A DNA stretch of 64,000 nt from Streptomyces hundungensis (GTDB lineage: Bacteria > Actinomycetota > Actinomycetes > Streptomycetales > Streptomycetaceae), in the NCBI RefSeq assembly GCF_003627815.1, contig NZ_CP032698.1, positions 4,712,001 through 4,776,000 of the forward strand. Reading direction: 5' to 3'. Shown here one piece after another: positions 8,635-17,619 of this stretch. The notes below the pieces were generated by a model, which saw only the letters and a program-made list of their open reading frames with translations, did not search any database and was not told where the DNA came from. Position 1 is the stretch's first letter. Every line of letters starts with the position of its first letter. The position numbers and the translations under genes are program-made.

Positions 8635-9015
8635 ATGCGCAGCAAGGAACAGAATCGTCGGATCATCGACCTGATGTGCGACACGGATTTCACGTACCGG
8701 CCAGCCACCAATACCTGGTCGCACCGTGACGGGCGTCCCTTCACCCAAGACGAGCAGTACACCGTCGAACAGGTCACCCAGCGCCAGCCCATGGAAACCG
8801 GAGGGCATCTCGCGCACTACCTGGAGTACCGACGTGGAATGAACAAGGCCCAGAGGGAGCTGAACCGCTTTCTCGATCCATTCGTAGAGCGGCTCATCGA
8901 AAAGCACCTCCGCACGATCGTCGAGGACATGACCGCGACCGAACAGGACGAACTCGAGCGACTGCTCCACGCTGTGGACGGATCGCCTCTCACGGCGGCC
9001 CCTTACGCCTTCTGA
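8635..9015 (+). CDS. Hypothetical protein, 126 aa
   Basis: The start ATG 8635 has TAAGGAG nine bases upstream. The product is hydrophilic and helix-rich: an N-terminal block (EQNRRIIDLMCDTDFTYRPA), a central YLEYRRGMNKAQRELNRFLD and an acidic C-terminal helix (DMTATEQDELERLLHAV). There is no signal peptide or membrane segment. I do not recognise a family. It ends shortly before a strong hairpin terminator shared with the convergent lipoprotein gene. Confidence 0.65.
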   Translation: MRSKEQNRRIIDLMCDTDFTYRPATNTWSHRDGRPFTQDEQYTVEQVTQRQPMETGGHLAHYLEYRRGMNKAQRELNRFLDPFVERLIEKHLRTIVEDMTATEQDELERLLHAVDGSPLTAAPYAF

Positions 9016-9046
9016 CAGGCGGCTCCATCCGGACACTGACACGAGG

Positions 9047-9088
9047 AAGGGGCCTGCGGCCGGGAAGATTCCCGGCCGCAGGCCCCTT
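9047..9088. terminator. Bidirectional hairpin terminator
   Basis: Perfectly complementary 20-base arms (AAGGGGCCTGCGGCCGGGAA and its reverse complement) meet around two bases. It lies between convergent genes ending at 9015 and 9103 and can serve both. Confidence 0.85.
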
Positions 9089-9102
9089 CGTGTACCCGAG
9101 GG

Positions 9103-9786
9103 TCAGTGGACGCTCGCCTTTCCAACGGCCCGCGCCAGTTGAGTGTCTACGAGCCCCGGCGAGCCGGAGACGACGACCAGGATGTTGCCGGTGCGGATCG
9201 CCGTCTGCTTGACGACGCTGCGCTGTCCGCCGGTGGAGAAGGTGAGCAGTTGGCTCCACTGATCATCCCCGAGGTCGGGCACGGCCGACTTCGCGGTGCC
9301 CATGTCGACGATCGTGCTCCCTGAAGCGACCTGGTAGGTGGGGCAGGAGAGCATCGCGTTGAAGACCGTCGAGATGCCCGTGGAGAGCTTCTCTGGGCTG
9401 TCGCTGTACAGCTCCTCGCTCACCTCGGAAGTGCTGCTGCCGGTGTACGTGAAGGACGCCTTCGCCTTGCGGGCGAAGTCGAGACCGGAGCCCGCGGCTG
9501 TGTCGCCGCCGAGCTTCTCCAGTGCCGGGCAGCCGATCACGGTCACGTCGTCGCTGCGGCGAGGCACTTCGGGCTTGCGGATGTAGCCGGTGCCCAGGTC
9601 GTTCTCGTTGAGCAGCCGCTGGTTCAGCTGTGTCGATGACAGTGGCCCGGACGCCGTGGGCGTGCTGGCGCCCGGGTGTGCAGGGGCGGAGGAGTCGGCC
9701 GAGTCGGCGTGGCCAGCGCAGCCGGTGAGGGCGAGGGTGGTGCAGAGGGCGCTGAGACCGAGGCCGATTGTCGTGGAGCGGCGCAT
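9103..9786 (-). CDS. Putative lipoprotein, 227 aa
   Basis: The N-terminus is a lipoprotein signal: MRR, a hydrophobic stretch, and the lipobox LTGC with Cys at residue 23. A low-complexity Ser/Ala/Thr linker follows. The mature domain resembles the secreted PknH-sensor-like or sensor-type lipoproteins common in Streptomyces (NQRLLNENDLGTGYIRKPE, and a C-terminal KQTAIRTGNILVVVSGSPGL). Specific function is unknown. It stands alone between the terminator at 9047-9088 and a spacer to the next gene. Confidence 0.75.
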   Translation of the reverse strand: MRRSTTIGLGLSALCTTLALTGCAGHADSADSSAPAHPGASTPTASGPLSSTQLNQRLLNENDLGTGYIRKPEVPRRSDDVTVIGCPALEKLGGDTAAGSGLDFARKAKASFTYTGSSTSEVSEELYSDSPEKLSTGISTVFNAMLSCPTYQVASGSTIVDMGTAKSAVPDLGDDQWSQLLTFSTGGQRSVVKQTAIRTGNILVVVSGSPGLVDTQLARAVGKASVH

Positions 9787-9891
9787 GCGAAAACCCCTTT
9801 GGTGATTTGGTGATCCGAGACGGATGGTCTGACCTGGTCGGCCCTCCCGGTGCCGACGAACGCAGGGGTGAGGGGGAGGGGTTCCGCACCT

Positions 9892-10299
9892 TCAGTGGCC
9901 GAGGTGGCGCAGGCCGTCTTCGAGGGTCGGGTGGAAGCGATCGACCGGACCGGAGTTGCGGTTGTACCAGGCGGTGTCCAGCCGGGACTCCTGCGTCTCA
10001 TGGCCAGCCTCGCAGCGCAGCCACACCGAGTCGTCGCGCATGTTGAAGACGATCCAGTTCCGGTACGCGCCGCAGTGGCAGGCGTGGACTTCGCCGTCGA
10101 TGACGAGCGGCAGGTCCCAGCGCATCATGAAGCCCGAGACATCCTGGCGGCACGGCGCCCGGAACTCCGGCGGCAGGAATTCCGGCACCGTGGTGGGTGC
10201 CTCCGGCCAGGGCAGGCGGGTGGTGTAAGCAAGGAGCGCCTGACCGGCGCGCTGAGCTTCGAGGAACTCCCGGTCGGCGCGGGAACGGCGTCGGAACAT
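9892..10299 (-). CDS. Hypothetical protein, 135 aa
   Basis: The start ATG 10299 is preceded by GGAG; the frame is open to 10380 but the upstream part is Pro/Arg-rich. The product begins MFRRRSRADREFLEAQRAGQ. Two pairs of cysteines and histidines (HACHCGAYRNW and WLRCEAGHETQ) may form a small metal site. There is no signal peptide. I do not recognise a family; it probably binds metal and has conserved Trp-rich segments. Confidence 0.6.
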   Translation of the reverse strand: MFRRRSRADREFLEAQRAGQALLAYTTRLPWPEAPTTVPEFLPPEFRAPCRQDVSGFMMRWDLPLVIDGEVHACHCGAYRNWIVFNMRDDSVWLRCEAGHETQESRLDTAWYNRNSGPVDRFHPTLEDGLRHLGH

Positions 10300-10391
10300 G
10301 AGGTCTCCATCTCTTTCATCGGGCGGGTGCGGGAACGGGGGTCCACGGAGGGCGCTACGGAGCCCAACGGGCTCTCCCAACAGGCCAGTTG

Positions 10392-11156
10392 TCAGCTGCG
10401 GCGGACGATGGTGAGTCGATCCTCCGCGTTCGCAGGCAGCGAGCGGCGCGGCACAGGGGCCGTCGCGGCGAACGAGGAGGCGAACACCGCGACCAGGTCA
10501 TGCGGGACGCTGGAGCTGAAGCTCGCGCACCACAGGTACGGATCGCCGAGACCAGGCTCCGCCCATGCCTGCCAGCCCATCTGGCCAGGACGCGGATCCG
10601 AGTCCTGAACCAACGGAGGCAGCAACTCCAGCGAGACGCCGGCGGAGAAACCCAGGTCGAAGGCGGCAGTACGAGGACGGTCGGCATCACGGAACCAGCC
10701 CTGAGCACCCAGCTCCTGGAGCACCACGTCCGGCCCGTCGAAGCCCTCGTCCGGCGCCAGGCGGGCGTCGAGCGCGAGGAGGAAGTCCGTAACCGCCTCG
10801 TACGGCACTCCTGCGGTGAAGTACGCGTTCCACTCCGTCATCACGGAATCGACGCGCGATCGGGCGCTCACCTGCCAGGCCACAGGCAGGCCGCCCAGCT
10901 CGAACGGGTAGGAGGCCAACAGCCATTCGGCGCCGCGCAACCCGTCCGGGCTGACGTACAGCAGGGTGTTGCGGGCGGTCGACCACATCCGCCAGCCAAG
11001 AGCGGTCAGAGTGTCACCGACCCGCTCGGCAAGAACACCGTCGTCACCGGCCAGGTGACGCGGGGCGACCCAGTACACCGGGTCCTGCGAGTCGGGTGGG
11101 AAAGGTTCGTCGGAGCGACGCGAGTGCAGGGGCACCTCCAGGTGGTGCGGGACCAA
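10392..11156 (-). CDS. DUF317-domain protein
   Basis: The motif DPVYWVAPRHLAGDDG near residue 27 and a later second half with similar spacing (WQAWAEPGLGDPYLWCASFS) are typical of Streptomyces DUF317 proteins, a family abundant on mobile and accessory DNA and of unknown biochemical role. The likely start is TTG 11156 with no clear ribosome site; other upstream starts are out of frame. It is in the same direction as the tRNA-synthetase-like operon, but 140 bases separate them. Confidence 0.75.
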   Translation of the reverse strand: MVPHHLEVPLHSRRSDEPFPPDSQDPVYWVAPRHLAGDDGVLAERVGDTLTALGWRMWSTARNTLLYVSPDGLRGAEWLLASYPFELGGLPVAWQVSARSRVDSVMTEWNAYFTAGVPYEAVTDFLLALDARLAPDEGFDGPDVVLQELGAQGWFRDADRPRTAAFDLGFSAGVSLELLPPLVQDSDPRPGQMGWQAWAEPGLGDPYLWCASFSSSVPHDLVAVFASSFAATAPVPRRSLPANAEDRLTIVRRS

Positions 11157-11298
11157 CTTCCATCAGGGTGTTGTACGTTGACATGCCATGACGCCGTGAT
11201 CCAGTCATTCCGAACTCTTTCCCGTCTGCCATAGGCGAACTGGGAAATCGACGGAGGAGCCGCCCAGGCAGACGAGGCACGGTGGGTCGCGACTCAGG

Positions 11299-12342
11299 TC
11301 ACAGATGTTGCGCAGAGCCAACTTCCGTCGGCGTCGGCTGTCCTGATTGCCGCTCTATCTCTGTCTCGACGGCGCGAGCGACTTCTGGCCATGGGGCACT
11401 CAGAGGGCTGAACAGGGACCAGTAGTCGTGCGCGTCTCGGACGATGGCACTGACACCGAGGCGCACAGCATCCGGGGCGATCGTGCCCACGACGCGCCGG
11501 GTGACCCCGCCGGCGCCCTGGGCCGCCGGGGCGATCCCGGAGCCCAGGAGAAGTGTGGCGGTGCGGATAGCGTCCAGCGTCGCCGGTGGTGCCGCGTAGG
11601 CGTAGCGACCGTAGATCAGCTCGTCCCAGCGAGCCTCGGTGCGTGCCCATGCCAGACGCTCCAGGCCCGTGCCGAGGTCCACCGCCAGGCGATCGGGGTG
11701 GTCGGTGTGCCACAGGAGGACGATGTCCCCGAGGGTGAGGTTCAGGTGGGCGAAGCGGAGCGTGATGCCTTCGACCTGTCGCCGACGCCACGGTCGCAAC
11801 GCCCCGTAGATCCGCAAGTGGCGTGCGTGAAAGCCGAGTTGGGAGAGCGTGGTAAGCCAGCCGTCCAGGATGCCCCCGTACTCGTCCAGTTTGTTCACGG
11901 GCTGGACGCGGGAGACGTTGACGAAGGAGGTGAGGAACCCGTCCTTCAGGAGGCCTGTGGCATCGCGCTGGCCGGTGAAGCGGACGACCGGCTGGGCAAG
12001 GAAGCCGCTTCGGTAGGTGTGGGGCCTGCCGTCCTTGAGGAGCGGGTCGAGGGCTTGTACCGCGGAGATGGTCAGTTCCGTCTCCCTGCCCCAGCGGAGG
12101 GGAAGGCAGGTGTCGCGGGCGGCTCCGTTGCTCGCGAAGGAGGTCTCCAGGCTGTCGAGCAGGTCTCTCCACGAGGGGCTTCTACGTGGTGGTCTGTAGG
12201 GAGTGCTTCGGTGTGGGTGCCGGATTTCGACGCAGTCGGCGGTGGTCGTGAACTCCCAGTGCGGTCCCAACTTCGCGCGGAGCACGGCAGGTATCTGTCG
12301 GGCCAGCGTGCCCCCGGCCGAGCTGGGCGATCGGGTCAGCAC
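11299..12342 (-). CDS. Class II aminoacyl-tRNA-synthetase-like protein (alanyl type)
   Basis: This is a 347-aa protein. Two segments recall alanyl-tRNA synthetase catalytic cores: LAQPVVRFTGQRDATGLL (compare QPSLRF-type motif 2 regions) and VDLGTGLERLAWARTEARWD (compare the VGTGLERL motif 3 region). There is no editing or C-Ala domain, so it would not be a housekeeping enzyme. The GTG start at 12342 overlaps the glycosyltransferase stop, making it the last gene of a seven-gene operon. It may activate an amino acid or carboxylic acid without tRNA. The family link is by motif only and is moderate. Confidence 0.5.
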   Translation of the reverse strand: MLTRSPSSAGGTLARQIPAVLRAKLGPHWEFTTTADCVEIRHPHRSTPYRPPRRSPSWRDLLDSLETSFASNGAARDTCLPLRWGRETELTISAVQALDPLLKDGRPHTYRSGFLAQPVVRFTGQRDATGLLKDGFLTSFVNVSRVQPVNKLDEYGGILDGWLTTLSQLGFHARHLRIYGALRPWRRRQVEGITLRFAHLNLTLGDIVLLWHTDHPDRLAVDLGTGLERLAWARTEARWDELIYGRYAYAAPPATLDAIRTATLLLGSGIAPAAQGAGGVTRRVVGTIAPDAVRLGVSAIVRDAHDYWSLFSPLSAPWPEVARAVETEIERQSGQPTPTEVGSAQHL

Positions 12343-13358
12343 GGCTGTGCCGCCATCGCGGTGAAGTGCCGTGCCGGGTCGAAGCGTTGGAGGCCGATCT
12401 CCTGGATGTGCCGGTGATCCAGGCTCTCAGCCTTCGCGACGGCGTGTGCCAGTTGGTGGGCGGCGGTCTCGTCGTCCACCTCGGGATCGGCCACGGCGAT
12501 CGTTCCGGTCGCGTCGCACAGGGCGGCTTCGGCGCAGGTGCCCGTGCGCCAGGTGAGCGCAGCCATAGGCGTGCCGGCGCGGAGCGACTCTCCGAAGACC
12601 GCGGCGCCGGCCTCCACGTAGGTGCGGGCGTACGTGTAGACGAAGACGGAGGCGTCGCGGATGGCGGCGGTCTTGGCGGGGCCGCCGAGTTCGCCGACCC
12701 ACTCGACGTGGTCCGCGTTGAGGAGCCGGGCGTGACGGCGTACGTACTTCTCGTCGAAGACCGGGCCGACGATCCGTATCCGGCGGCCGAGTAACTGGGC
12801 GGCACGGGCTGCCAGATGGGGCGCCTTCTCGGCGTCGACGCGGCCGAGCCATACGAGGTCGCGCCCGGCGACGGCGGGTGGCTCGTCTTCGTCGAGGCCG
12901 AGGTGTACGGCTAGTTCCGGGATGGGCTGGCAGTTGGCGTACCGCTCGATCATCTCGGGCGAGTAGCAGTAGAGGCGGGACCGCTTGCCGTCGAACGCGG
13001 CGTCGGTGTGCTGGAAGACCGGCGAGTGCTGGAACGTGGCGACGTCGCAGTCCAGTTCGCTCCACGTGCGGGTCCACGCGGGCAGCGAGGGGTATTCGTG
13101 GCCGACGACCAGGAGGTCGTAGTCGTTGGCGCGGAGCTCGCGTTCAGCGAGCGATCCGGCGGTGATGTCCTCCAAGCGGACCGGCTTGCGGACCCAGTCG
13201 TGTTCCAGGTCCGTGAGCCAGCCCGGCCCGAGGAGGTGTACGTCGGCGCCTGCGGCTCGGGCGCCTACGGCGACCGCCCACAGCCATCGTTCGATCCCGC
13301 CGTATCCGGCGGGTGGAAAGGCGTAGCTACCGGGGAAGTCGCAGACGCCGACGAGCAC
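12336..13358 (-). CDS. GT4-type glycosyltransferase
   Basis: This is a 340-aa GT-B fold enzyme. The N-terminal half has a glycine loop for acceptor binding (AGYGGIERWLWAVAVGARAA). The C-terminal half has VWLGRVDAEKAPHLAARAA and the nucleotide-sugar-binding EX7E-like region (ARTYVEAGAAVFGESLRAGT). It transfers a sugar from an NDP-donor to an unknown acceptor in the cytoplasm. The GTG start follows the SerRS stop with no gap (TAAGTG). Within this operon it suggests that the product is glycosylated. Confidence 0.82.
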   Translation of the reverse strand: MLVGVCDFPGSYAFPPAGYGGIERWLWAVAVGARAAGADVHLLGPGWLTDLEHDWVRKPVRLEDITAGSLAERELRANDYDLLVVGHEYPSLPAWTRTWSELDCDVATFQHSPVFQHTDAAFDGKRSRLYCYSPEMIERYANCQPIPELAVHLGLDEDEPPAVAGRDLVWLGRVDAEKAPHLAARAAQLLGRRIRIVGPVFDEKYVRRHARLLNADHVEWVGELGGPAKTAAIRDASVFVYTYARTYVEAGAAVFGESLRAGTPMAALTWRTGTCAEAALCDATGTIAVADPEVDDETAAHQLAHAVAKAESLDHRHIQEIGLQRFDPARHFTAMAAQPC

Positions 13359-14651
13359 TTATGCCTCCGGTGTTCCGTCCGCCGAGATCCGGCGGAAGCC
13401 GAGGTACGGGAAGAGAGATTCGGGGAGGACGAGCGAGCCGTCCTGCTGCTGGCACTGTTCGAGGAGCGCGGCCAGGGTGCGGCCGACGGGCAGGCCGGAG
13501 CCGTTGAGGGTGGCGACGAGCTTGGGCTTGCCGTCCTCGCCGCGGGTGCGGATGTTGGCGCGGCGGGCCTGGAAGGTGCCGAAGTTGGAGATCGAGGAGA
13601 TCTCCCGGTAGGTGTTCTGGCTCGGGATCCAGACCTCGATGTCGTACGTGAGCTGGGCGGAGAAGCCGGTGTCGCCGGCGGCCAGCTTGACCACGCGGTA
13701 GGCGAGGCCGAGCTCCTTCAGGCACGCCTCGGCGTGGCCGACCATGGTTTCCAGCTCGGCGTCCGCCGTCTCCGGGTCGACGATCTTGACCATCTCGACC
13801 TTGGAGAACTGGTGCTGGCGGATCAGGCCGCGGGTGTCGCGCCCGTACGAGCCGGCCTCCGAGCGGAAGCACGGGGTGTGCGCCGTGAGGGCCAGGGGCA
13901 GCTCGGCGGGCGGGATGATCTCGTCGGCGTAGAGGTTGGTCAGCGGGACCTCGGCCGTCGGGATGAGGAACAGGTCGCGATCGGCGGCGCCGGTCTTGAA
14001 CAGGTCCTCCTCGAACTTCGGCAGCTGGCCGGTGCCGGTCATCGTCTTGCGGGTCACCAGGTACGGGACACCGTGCTCGACGTAGCCGTGGCGGCGGGTG
14101 TGGATGTCGAGGAAGAGCGTGGCCAGCGCGCGCTCCAGGGCGGCGCCGGCGCCGCGGGAGACCGCGAAGCGCGAACCGGACAGCTTCGTGGCGCGGGCGA
14201 AGTCGAGGATGCCGGTGGCCTCGCCCGGGTCGACGTGGTCCTTCGGCTCGAAGGAGAACGCCGGCGGGTTGCCGACGCGCCGGATCTCGACCGCGAACTC
14301 CTCGGAGTCGCCCTCCGGGGCCTCGTCGTCGGGAAGGTTCGGGATGGTCAGGAGGAGCTCGGTGAGCTCCTCCTGGACCTTCTCCTGCGCGGCCTCGATG
14401 TCGCGGATCTGGTCCTTCAGCTCGCGGGCGCGCTCCTTCAGCTTGGAGATGTCCCCACCCTGCTTGGCCGTCTGCTGGACCTCGCTCGCCACCCGCTTGG
14501 ACTCCGCCCGCAGCTCGTCGGCCGAGCGGATGCTCTGGTTGCGCCGGGACTGGAGGTCTTCCAGCCGGGACAGGTCCAGGGAGTAACCGCGACGAGCGAG
14601 CCGACGTACCGCTTCGGCACCCAGTTCAATCAGGGCGCGGGCATCATGCAT
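13359..14651 (-). CDS. serS: Seryl-tRNA synthetase paralogue
   Basis: This is a full-length 430-aa SerRS. It has an N-terminal antiparallel coiled coil (residues 20-110, with KLKERARELKDQIRD), motif 2 (PCFRSEAGSYGRDTRGL, then HQFSKVEM) and motif 3 (LNGSGLPVGRTLAALLE). It charges tRNA-Ser with serine. The start ATG 14651 overlaps the upstream phosphatase. Its place in an operon with an alternative SAM synthetase and sugar or phosphate enzymes marks it as a second, specialised copy. Known precedents are resistance to SerRS inhibitors (albomycin clusters) and tRNA-dependent biosynthesis (valanimycin VlmL). Which applies here is unknown. Confidence 0.92.
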   Translation of the reverse strand: MHDARALIELGAEAVRRLARRGYSLDLSRLEDLQSRRNQSIRSADELRAESKRVASEVQQTAKQGGDISKLKERARELKDQIRDIEAAQEKVQEELTELLLTIPNLPDDEAPEGDSEEFAVEIRRVGNPPAFSFEPKDHVDPGEATGILDFARATKLSGSRFAVSRGAGAALERALATLFLDIHTRRHGYVEHGVPYLVTRKTMTGTGQLPKFEEDLFKTGAADRDLFLIPTAEVPLTNLYADEIIPPAELPLALTAHTPCFRSEAGSYGRDTRGLIRQHQFSKVEMVKIVDPETADAELETMVGHAEACLKELGLAYRVVKLAAGDTGFSAQLTYDIEVWIPSQNTYREISSISNFGTFQARRANIRTRGEDGKPKLVATLNGSGLPVGRTLAALLEQCQQQDGSLVLPESLFPYLGFRRISADGTPEA

Positions 14652-15360
14652 GGGGAAGATCCTTCTTATCCGGCGAGTGGGATGGGGATACCGCATCGAC
14701 GGTAGCAACCGCCGGACCCTCGCCGATCCGCAATATCGACGCGTCACCACCGGCGGTGATCTCGCGCAGAGCGGCCGATTCAAGATCATCCAAGAGCTCC
14801 GTGACCAAGAGGGAAAGATCGTCGTCGCCGATGGCGAGCGGCTCGATATAGGGAGCCTCGGGGAAGAACAGCGGCATGGGCTCGCCAGTCGCGCGATCTC
14901 CATGCCAGTGGAGGACGGACACCAGCAGGCCGTGCCCGACCAGGACGCGGGGCGCTGGGTGCTCCAGAGCGGCGAGGACGCCGGTGAGCAGCCTGCGTAT
15001 GCCCTCGTGCTGCGACTCCGCGGCGCCCGGCGGGCGCCGACGCGGGCCGTGCTCGTCGAGCCAGGCCGCGTATTCGAGGAAGGGTTTTCCCTCGAACTCC
15101 CCGTAGTCGAGTTCGTTCAGCCGGGCGTCGACAACCAGCTCGGGCGAGGGGACGCCCATGAGTAGCGAGGCGGTCTGTCGAGCTCGGGGAAATTCGCTGG
15201 TCAGCCAGGTAGCCACGGAATGGAGAGGGAGGACGTTCCACGCACGGCCGAGCGACTGTCGGCCTTCGTCGGTCAGAAGGATCTGCTTGGTCGGGTCGCC
15301 GTTGACGAGGTACCGCTTGCTGTAGTCGGTCTGTCCATGGCGAAGGATGTACGTCGTCAC
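14644..15360 (-). CDS. Histidine phosphatase (phosphoglycerate-mutase superfamily)
   Basis: This 238-aa protein opens with the catalytic RHG motif (TTYILRHGQTDYS). It has the second arginine in EFPRARQTASLL, the acidic residue in ELDYGEFEGK and the second histidine in VLVGHGLLVSVLHWHG. This family removes phosphate through a phosphohistidine. The GTG start at 15360 overlaps the preceding kinase stop (GTGA). In the operon it could dephosphorylate a biosynthetic intermediate made by the neighbouring kinases. An open frame upstream of 15360 is shadow. Confidence 0.85.
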   Translation of the reverse strand: MTTYILRHGQTDYSKRYLVNGDPTKQILLTDEGRQSLGRAWNVLPLHSVATWLTSEFPRARQTASLLMGVPSPELVVDARLNELDYGEFEGKPFLEYAAWLDEHGPRRRPPGAAESQHEGIRRLLTGVLAALEHPAPRVLVGHGLLVSVLHWHGDRATGEPMPLFFPEAPYIEPLAIGDDDLSLLVTELLDDLESAALREITAGGDASILRIGEGPAVATVDAVSPSHSPDKKDLPHA

Positions 15361-16289
15361 GATCCGCTCCGAGGGGTTGTCGCTGTCGCCAGAAGATCGC
15401 TGAGCACGGTGGCCATGAACGTCGCGCGTGGGTCGCCGGACTCCACGTAGAAGAGGAGGCCGTGGATCGCCAGGAGTCGGCACCAGGGTGCGAGCGCGGG
15501 GACGGGGATCCGAGACGCACGTGAGGCGACGGCCAGCAGTGCGGTCGTCCCGCGTCCGAGCTCGTAGTAGACGGTCCAGAACGCCCAGTCGAACGCGGGG
15601 TCACCCACCATGGGGAGCGGATCGATCAGCCGGGGATGTCCCCGCCAGTCGAACAAGACGTTCTCCCGGTACAGGTCGGCGTGCAGCACCGTCGCTCGGC
15701 GGGAGCCTTCCTCCAGATCGGCGACGGCAGCGAACCCTGCTTCGACGAGGGGACGCCAGCCACCAAGGTCGAGTTCGCTCATCCGCCGCTCGATCTGCGG
15801 ACGGACTTCGTGGGCGAGGTAGTCGGTGAGGAGCGGAAGCTGCTCCGACCGGAGCCTGTGGCGCCCCAAGGTATGGAGCCCGTGGACGGCCGCCGCCACC
15901 ATCTGCAGCTCCCGTCGCGGCCGACCCGCGCCGCCGGGTTGCCCGCCGATGAGTTCGAGCGCGGCCATGGCGAGGTCGTCTGCGGCCTCCACGACCTCGA
16001 CCGTGGGTCCGCGGGCCCAGAGCCGTAATGCCTCCACCTCGTGGCGAAAGCGAGATGGATCAACCCATGCTTTGAGGAGCAGCGGACGCCCGTCGGGTCG
16101 GGCGGCGATCGCGATCACCGAGGCGTGGCCGGCGTCGTGGTACGCCACGAGCGTCAGCTTCCACCTCCCTGCCGCACGTGCCAGCAGCCCCGGGACTGCG
16201 TCGAGCCACGGCTTGACCGCAGGCCCGTAGTGCGCGAGCAGCCGTTGCCTGCACCCCGCGGGGATCTCTCCGAGCGTCCGCTTCGTCAT
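15357..16289 (-). CDS. APH-fold small-molecule kinase (first copy)
   Basis: This is a 310-aa aminoglycoside-phosphotransferase/choline-kinase-like protein. The catalytic loop is VLHADLYRENVLFD (Brenner-type HxDxxxxN) and the metal-binding Asp is in HPRLIDPLPMVGDPAFD. The N-terminal lobe has a lysine in RPLLLKAWVDPSRF. It probably phosphorylates a hydroxyl on a small molecule. The ATG at 16289 overlaps the metK-type stop (ATGA). The upstream frame to 16763 belongs to the complement of the SAM synthetase. The substrate is unknown. Confidence 0.82.
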   Translation of the reverse strand: MTKRTLGEIPAGCRQRLLAHYGPAVKPWLDAVPGLLARAAGRWKLTLVAYHDAGHASVIAIAARPDGRPLLLKAWVDPSRFRHEVEALRLWARGPTVEVVEAADDLAMAALELIGGQPGGAGRPRRELQMVAAAVHGLHTLGRHRLRSEQLPLLTDYLAHEVRPQIERRMSELDLGGWRPLVEAGFAAVADLEEGSRRATVLHADLYRENVLFDWRGHPRLIDPLPMVGDPAFDWAFWTVYYELGRGTTALLAVASRASRIPVPALAPWCRLLAIHGLLFYVESGDPRATFMATVLSDLLATATTPRSGS

Positions 16290-17539
16290 CAGCTCAGCTC
16301 GATCCCGTCCGAGACGAGCTCGTCCGTCAGGGCGGGGAACTCGCCCAGCACCTCCGCGACGAGGGCCTGAACCTTGTCGACCTCGGCGTCCGGGGCGGAG
16401 AGACGGACGAGGATGCGCCAGGGTTCGTCCAGACGCTGGCCGGTGGTGCTGACCAGATGCACTTCCGCGTGCCCGTCGGTGGTCTCGTGCAGGCGGTGGG
16501 CCAGGCGCTGCGCGGCGATGTTGTAGAGCTTGCCGACGTGGTAAACGGGGTTCTTGCCGTTGGCGCCCTCCAGGTTCATGGGCCGCAGCGGCGTGATCAG
16601 CCCGTTGACTCGGTTGCCGCGCCCGACGACGCCCTCGTCCCCTGACTCGATCGAGCTTCCGGTGTAGGTCAGGTACAGCTCGTCCTTCTCCGGGACGTCG
16701 CGGGCGTTGAGCCGGAAGCGCGCCTGGGCGCCTGGCAGTCGGAGGCCGGCCAGCCGGTGGCACTCGGCGAGGACGGTCTCCTTGTTACGGATGTACTCGG
16801 CCCGGCCGGCGACGTGCCGCGACTTCTGCGGCACGCACAGGACGATGTCGGCCTCGTCGCCGTCCCAGAAGCCCATGAGCTTGACGTCGGACCCGCACCA
16901 CGCGTGGGAGAGGGTGAACTCGCTCTCGCCGGAGAAGTGGTTCACCAGGTCGCGGACGAAGGTCTCGAAGGCGTTCTCGGGGGCCCAGCCGGTCCCCAGC
17001 GACGTGTCGTTCGAGAGCCGCACCCGTCGCTCGCGGAGGTCGTCGACGGAACGGGGGTTGAACCAGCGCGTGCGGTCGGGAGTCCCGTCGCCGGTGAGGA
17101 CCGCTCCCGGACTGGAGTTGCTGGTGATGTTGAAGACGATGTCGAGGTGGTCCGAGACCTCTGGAAGCCGCTCGGCGAAGAACGCCCGCACCTCGGTCTC
17201 GACGATTTCCTCGACCGGGATCGTCTCGCCGCCGCACATGGGCGCCGCGCGCCCGTTGACTAGGACTCGGACCGGGGCCGCCATCTCGCCGGCCCCGTAG
17301 CGGACTTCGCTGGCGCCGCCGAGGAGGGCGAGCTTGTCGAAGTTGTGGTGCAGTACGGCGCCGAAGCGCGCGACGGTGTGGTGGCTATAGGCGCGGGACA
17401 GTCGCTCGGCGAGGTGATCGGCGAGGGTGTCCGGGTGGCCGAGGCCCTTCCGCTCGACGATGGTCGTCGCGTCCGGTCTGGCCATGGCGGTGTCGATGAC
17501 GAGGTGGCTGTTGCCGATGATCGTGCTCGCACGAGGCAT
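16289..17539 (-). CDS. Archaeal-type S-adenosylmethionine synthetase
   Basis: This 416-aa protein is the archaeal (type II) methionine adenosyltransferase, not the bacterial MetK. It has [20 protein letters not shown] near the N-terminus, [20 protein letters not shown] in the middle, and [20 protein letters not shown] with [11 protein letters not shown] near the C-terminus. It makes SAM from methionine and ATP. The start ATG 17539 has GGGAG six bases upstream; an adjacent GTG at 17542 is possible. Streptomyces has a bacterial-type MetK for growth, so this copy is probably dedicated to the local pathway and was acquired by transfer. Confidence 0.9.
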   Translation of the reverse strand: MPRASTIIGNSHLVIDTAMARPDATTIVERKGLGHPDTLADHLAERLSRAYSHHTVARFGAVLHHNFDKLALLGGASEVRYGAGEMAAPVRVLVNGRAAPMCGGETIPVEEIVETEVRAFFAERLPEVSDHLDIVFNITSNSSPGAVLTGDGTPDRTRWFNPRSVDDLRERRVRLSNDTSLGTGWAPENAFETFVRDLVNHFSGESEFTLSHAWCGSDVKLMGFWDGDEADIVLCVPQKSRHVAGRAEYIRNKETVLAECHRLAGLRLPGAQARFRLNARDVPEKDELYLTYTGSSIESGDEGVVGRGNRVNGLITPLRPMNLEGANGKNPVYHVGKLYNIAAQRLAHRLHETTDGHAEVHLVSTTGQRLDEPWRILVRLSAPDAEVDKVQALVAEVLGEFPALTDELVSDGIELS

Positions 17540-17619
17540 CACGAACTCCCGTTCAGGGGTGGGAAGAAGGGGATGAGCGCAGGCGTCAGCACGCCTGGAC
17601 GAGCGGTGCGGTCGAGAAT

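Noticed and set aside
13008..14705. A 565-codon frame on the plus strand
   Set aside because: It runs opposite to the glycosyltransferase and SerRS genes. The product is an Asp/Gly/Arg-rich string without family motifs, as expected of antisense frames in high-GC DNA.
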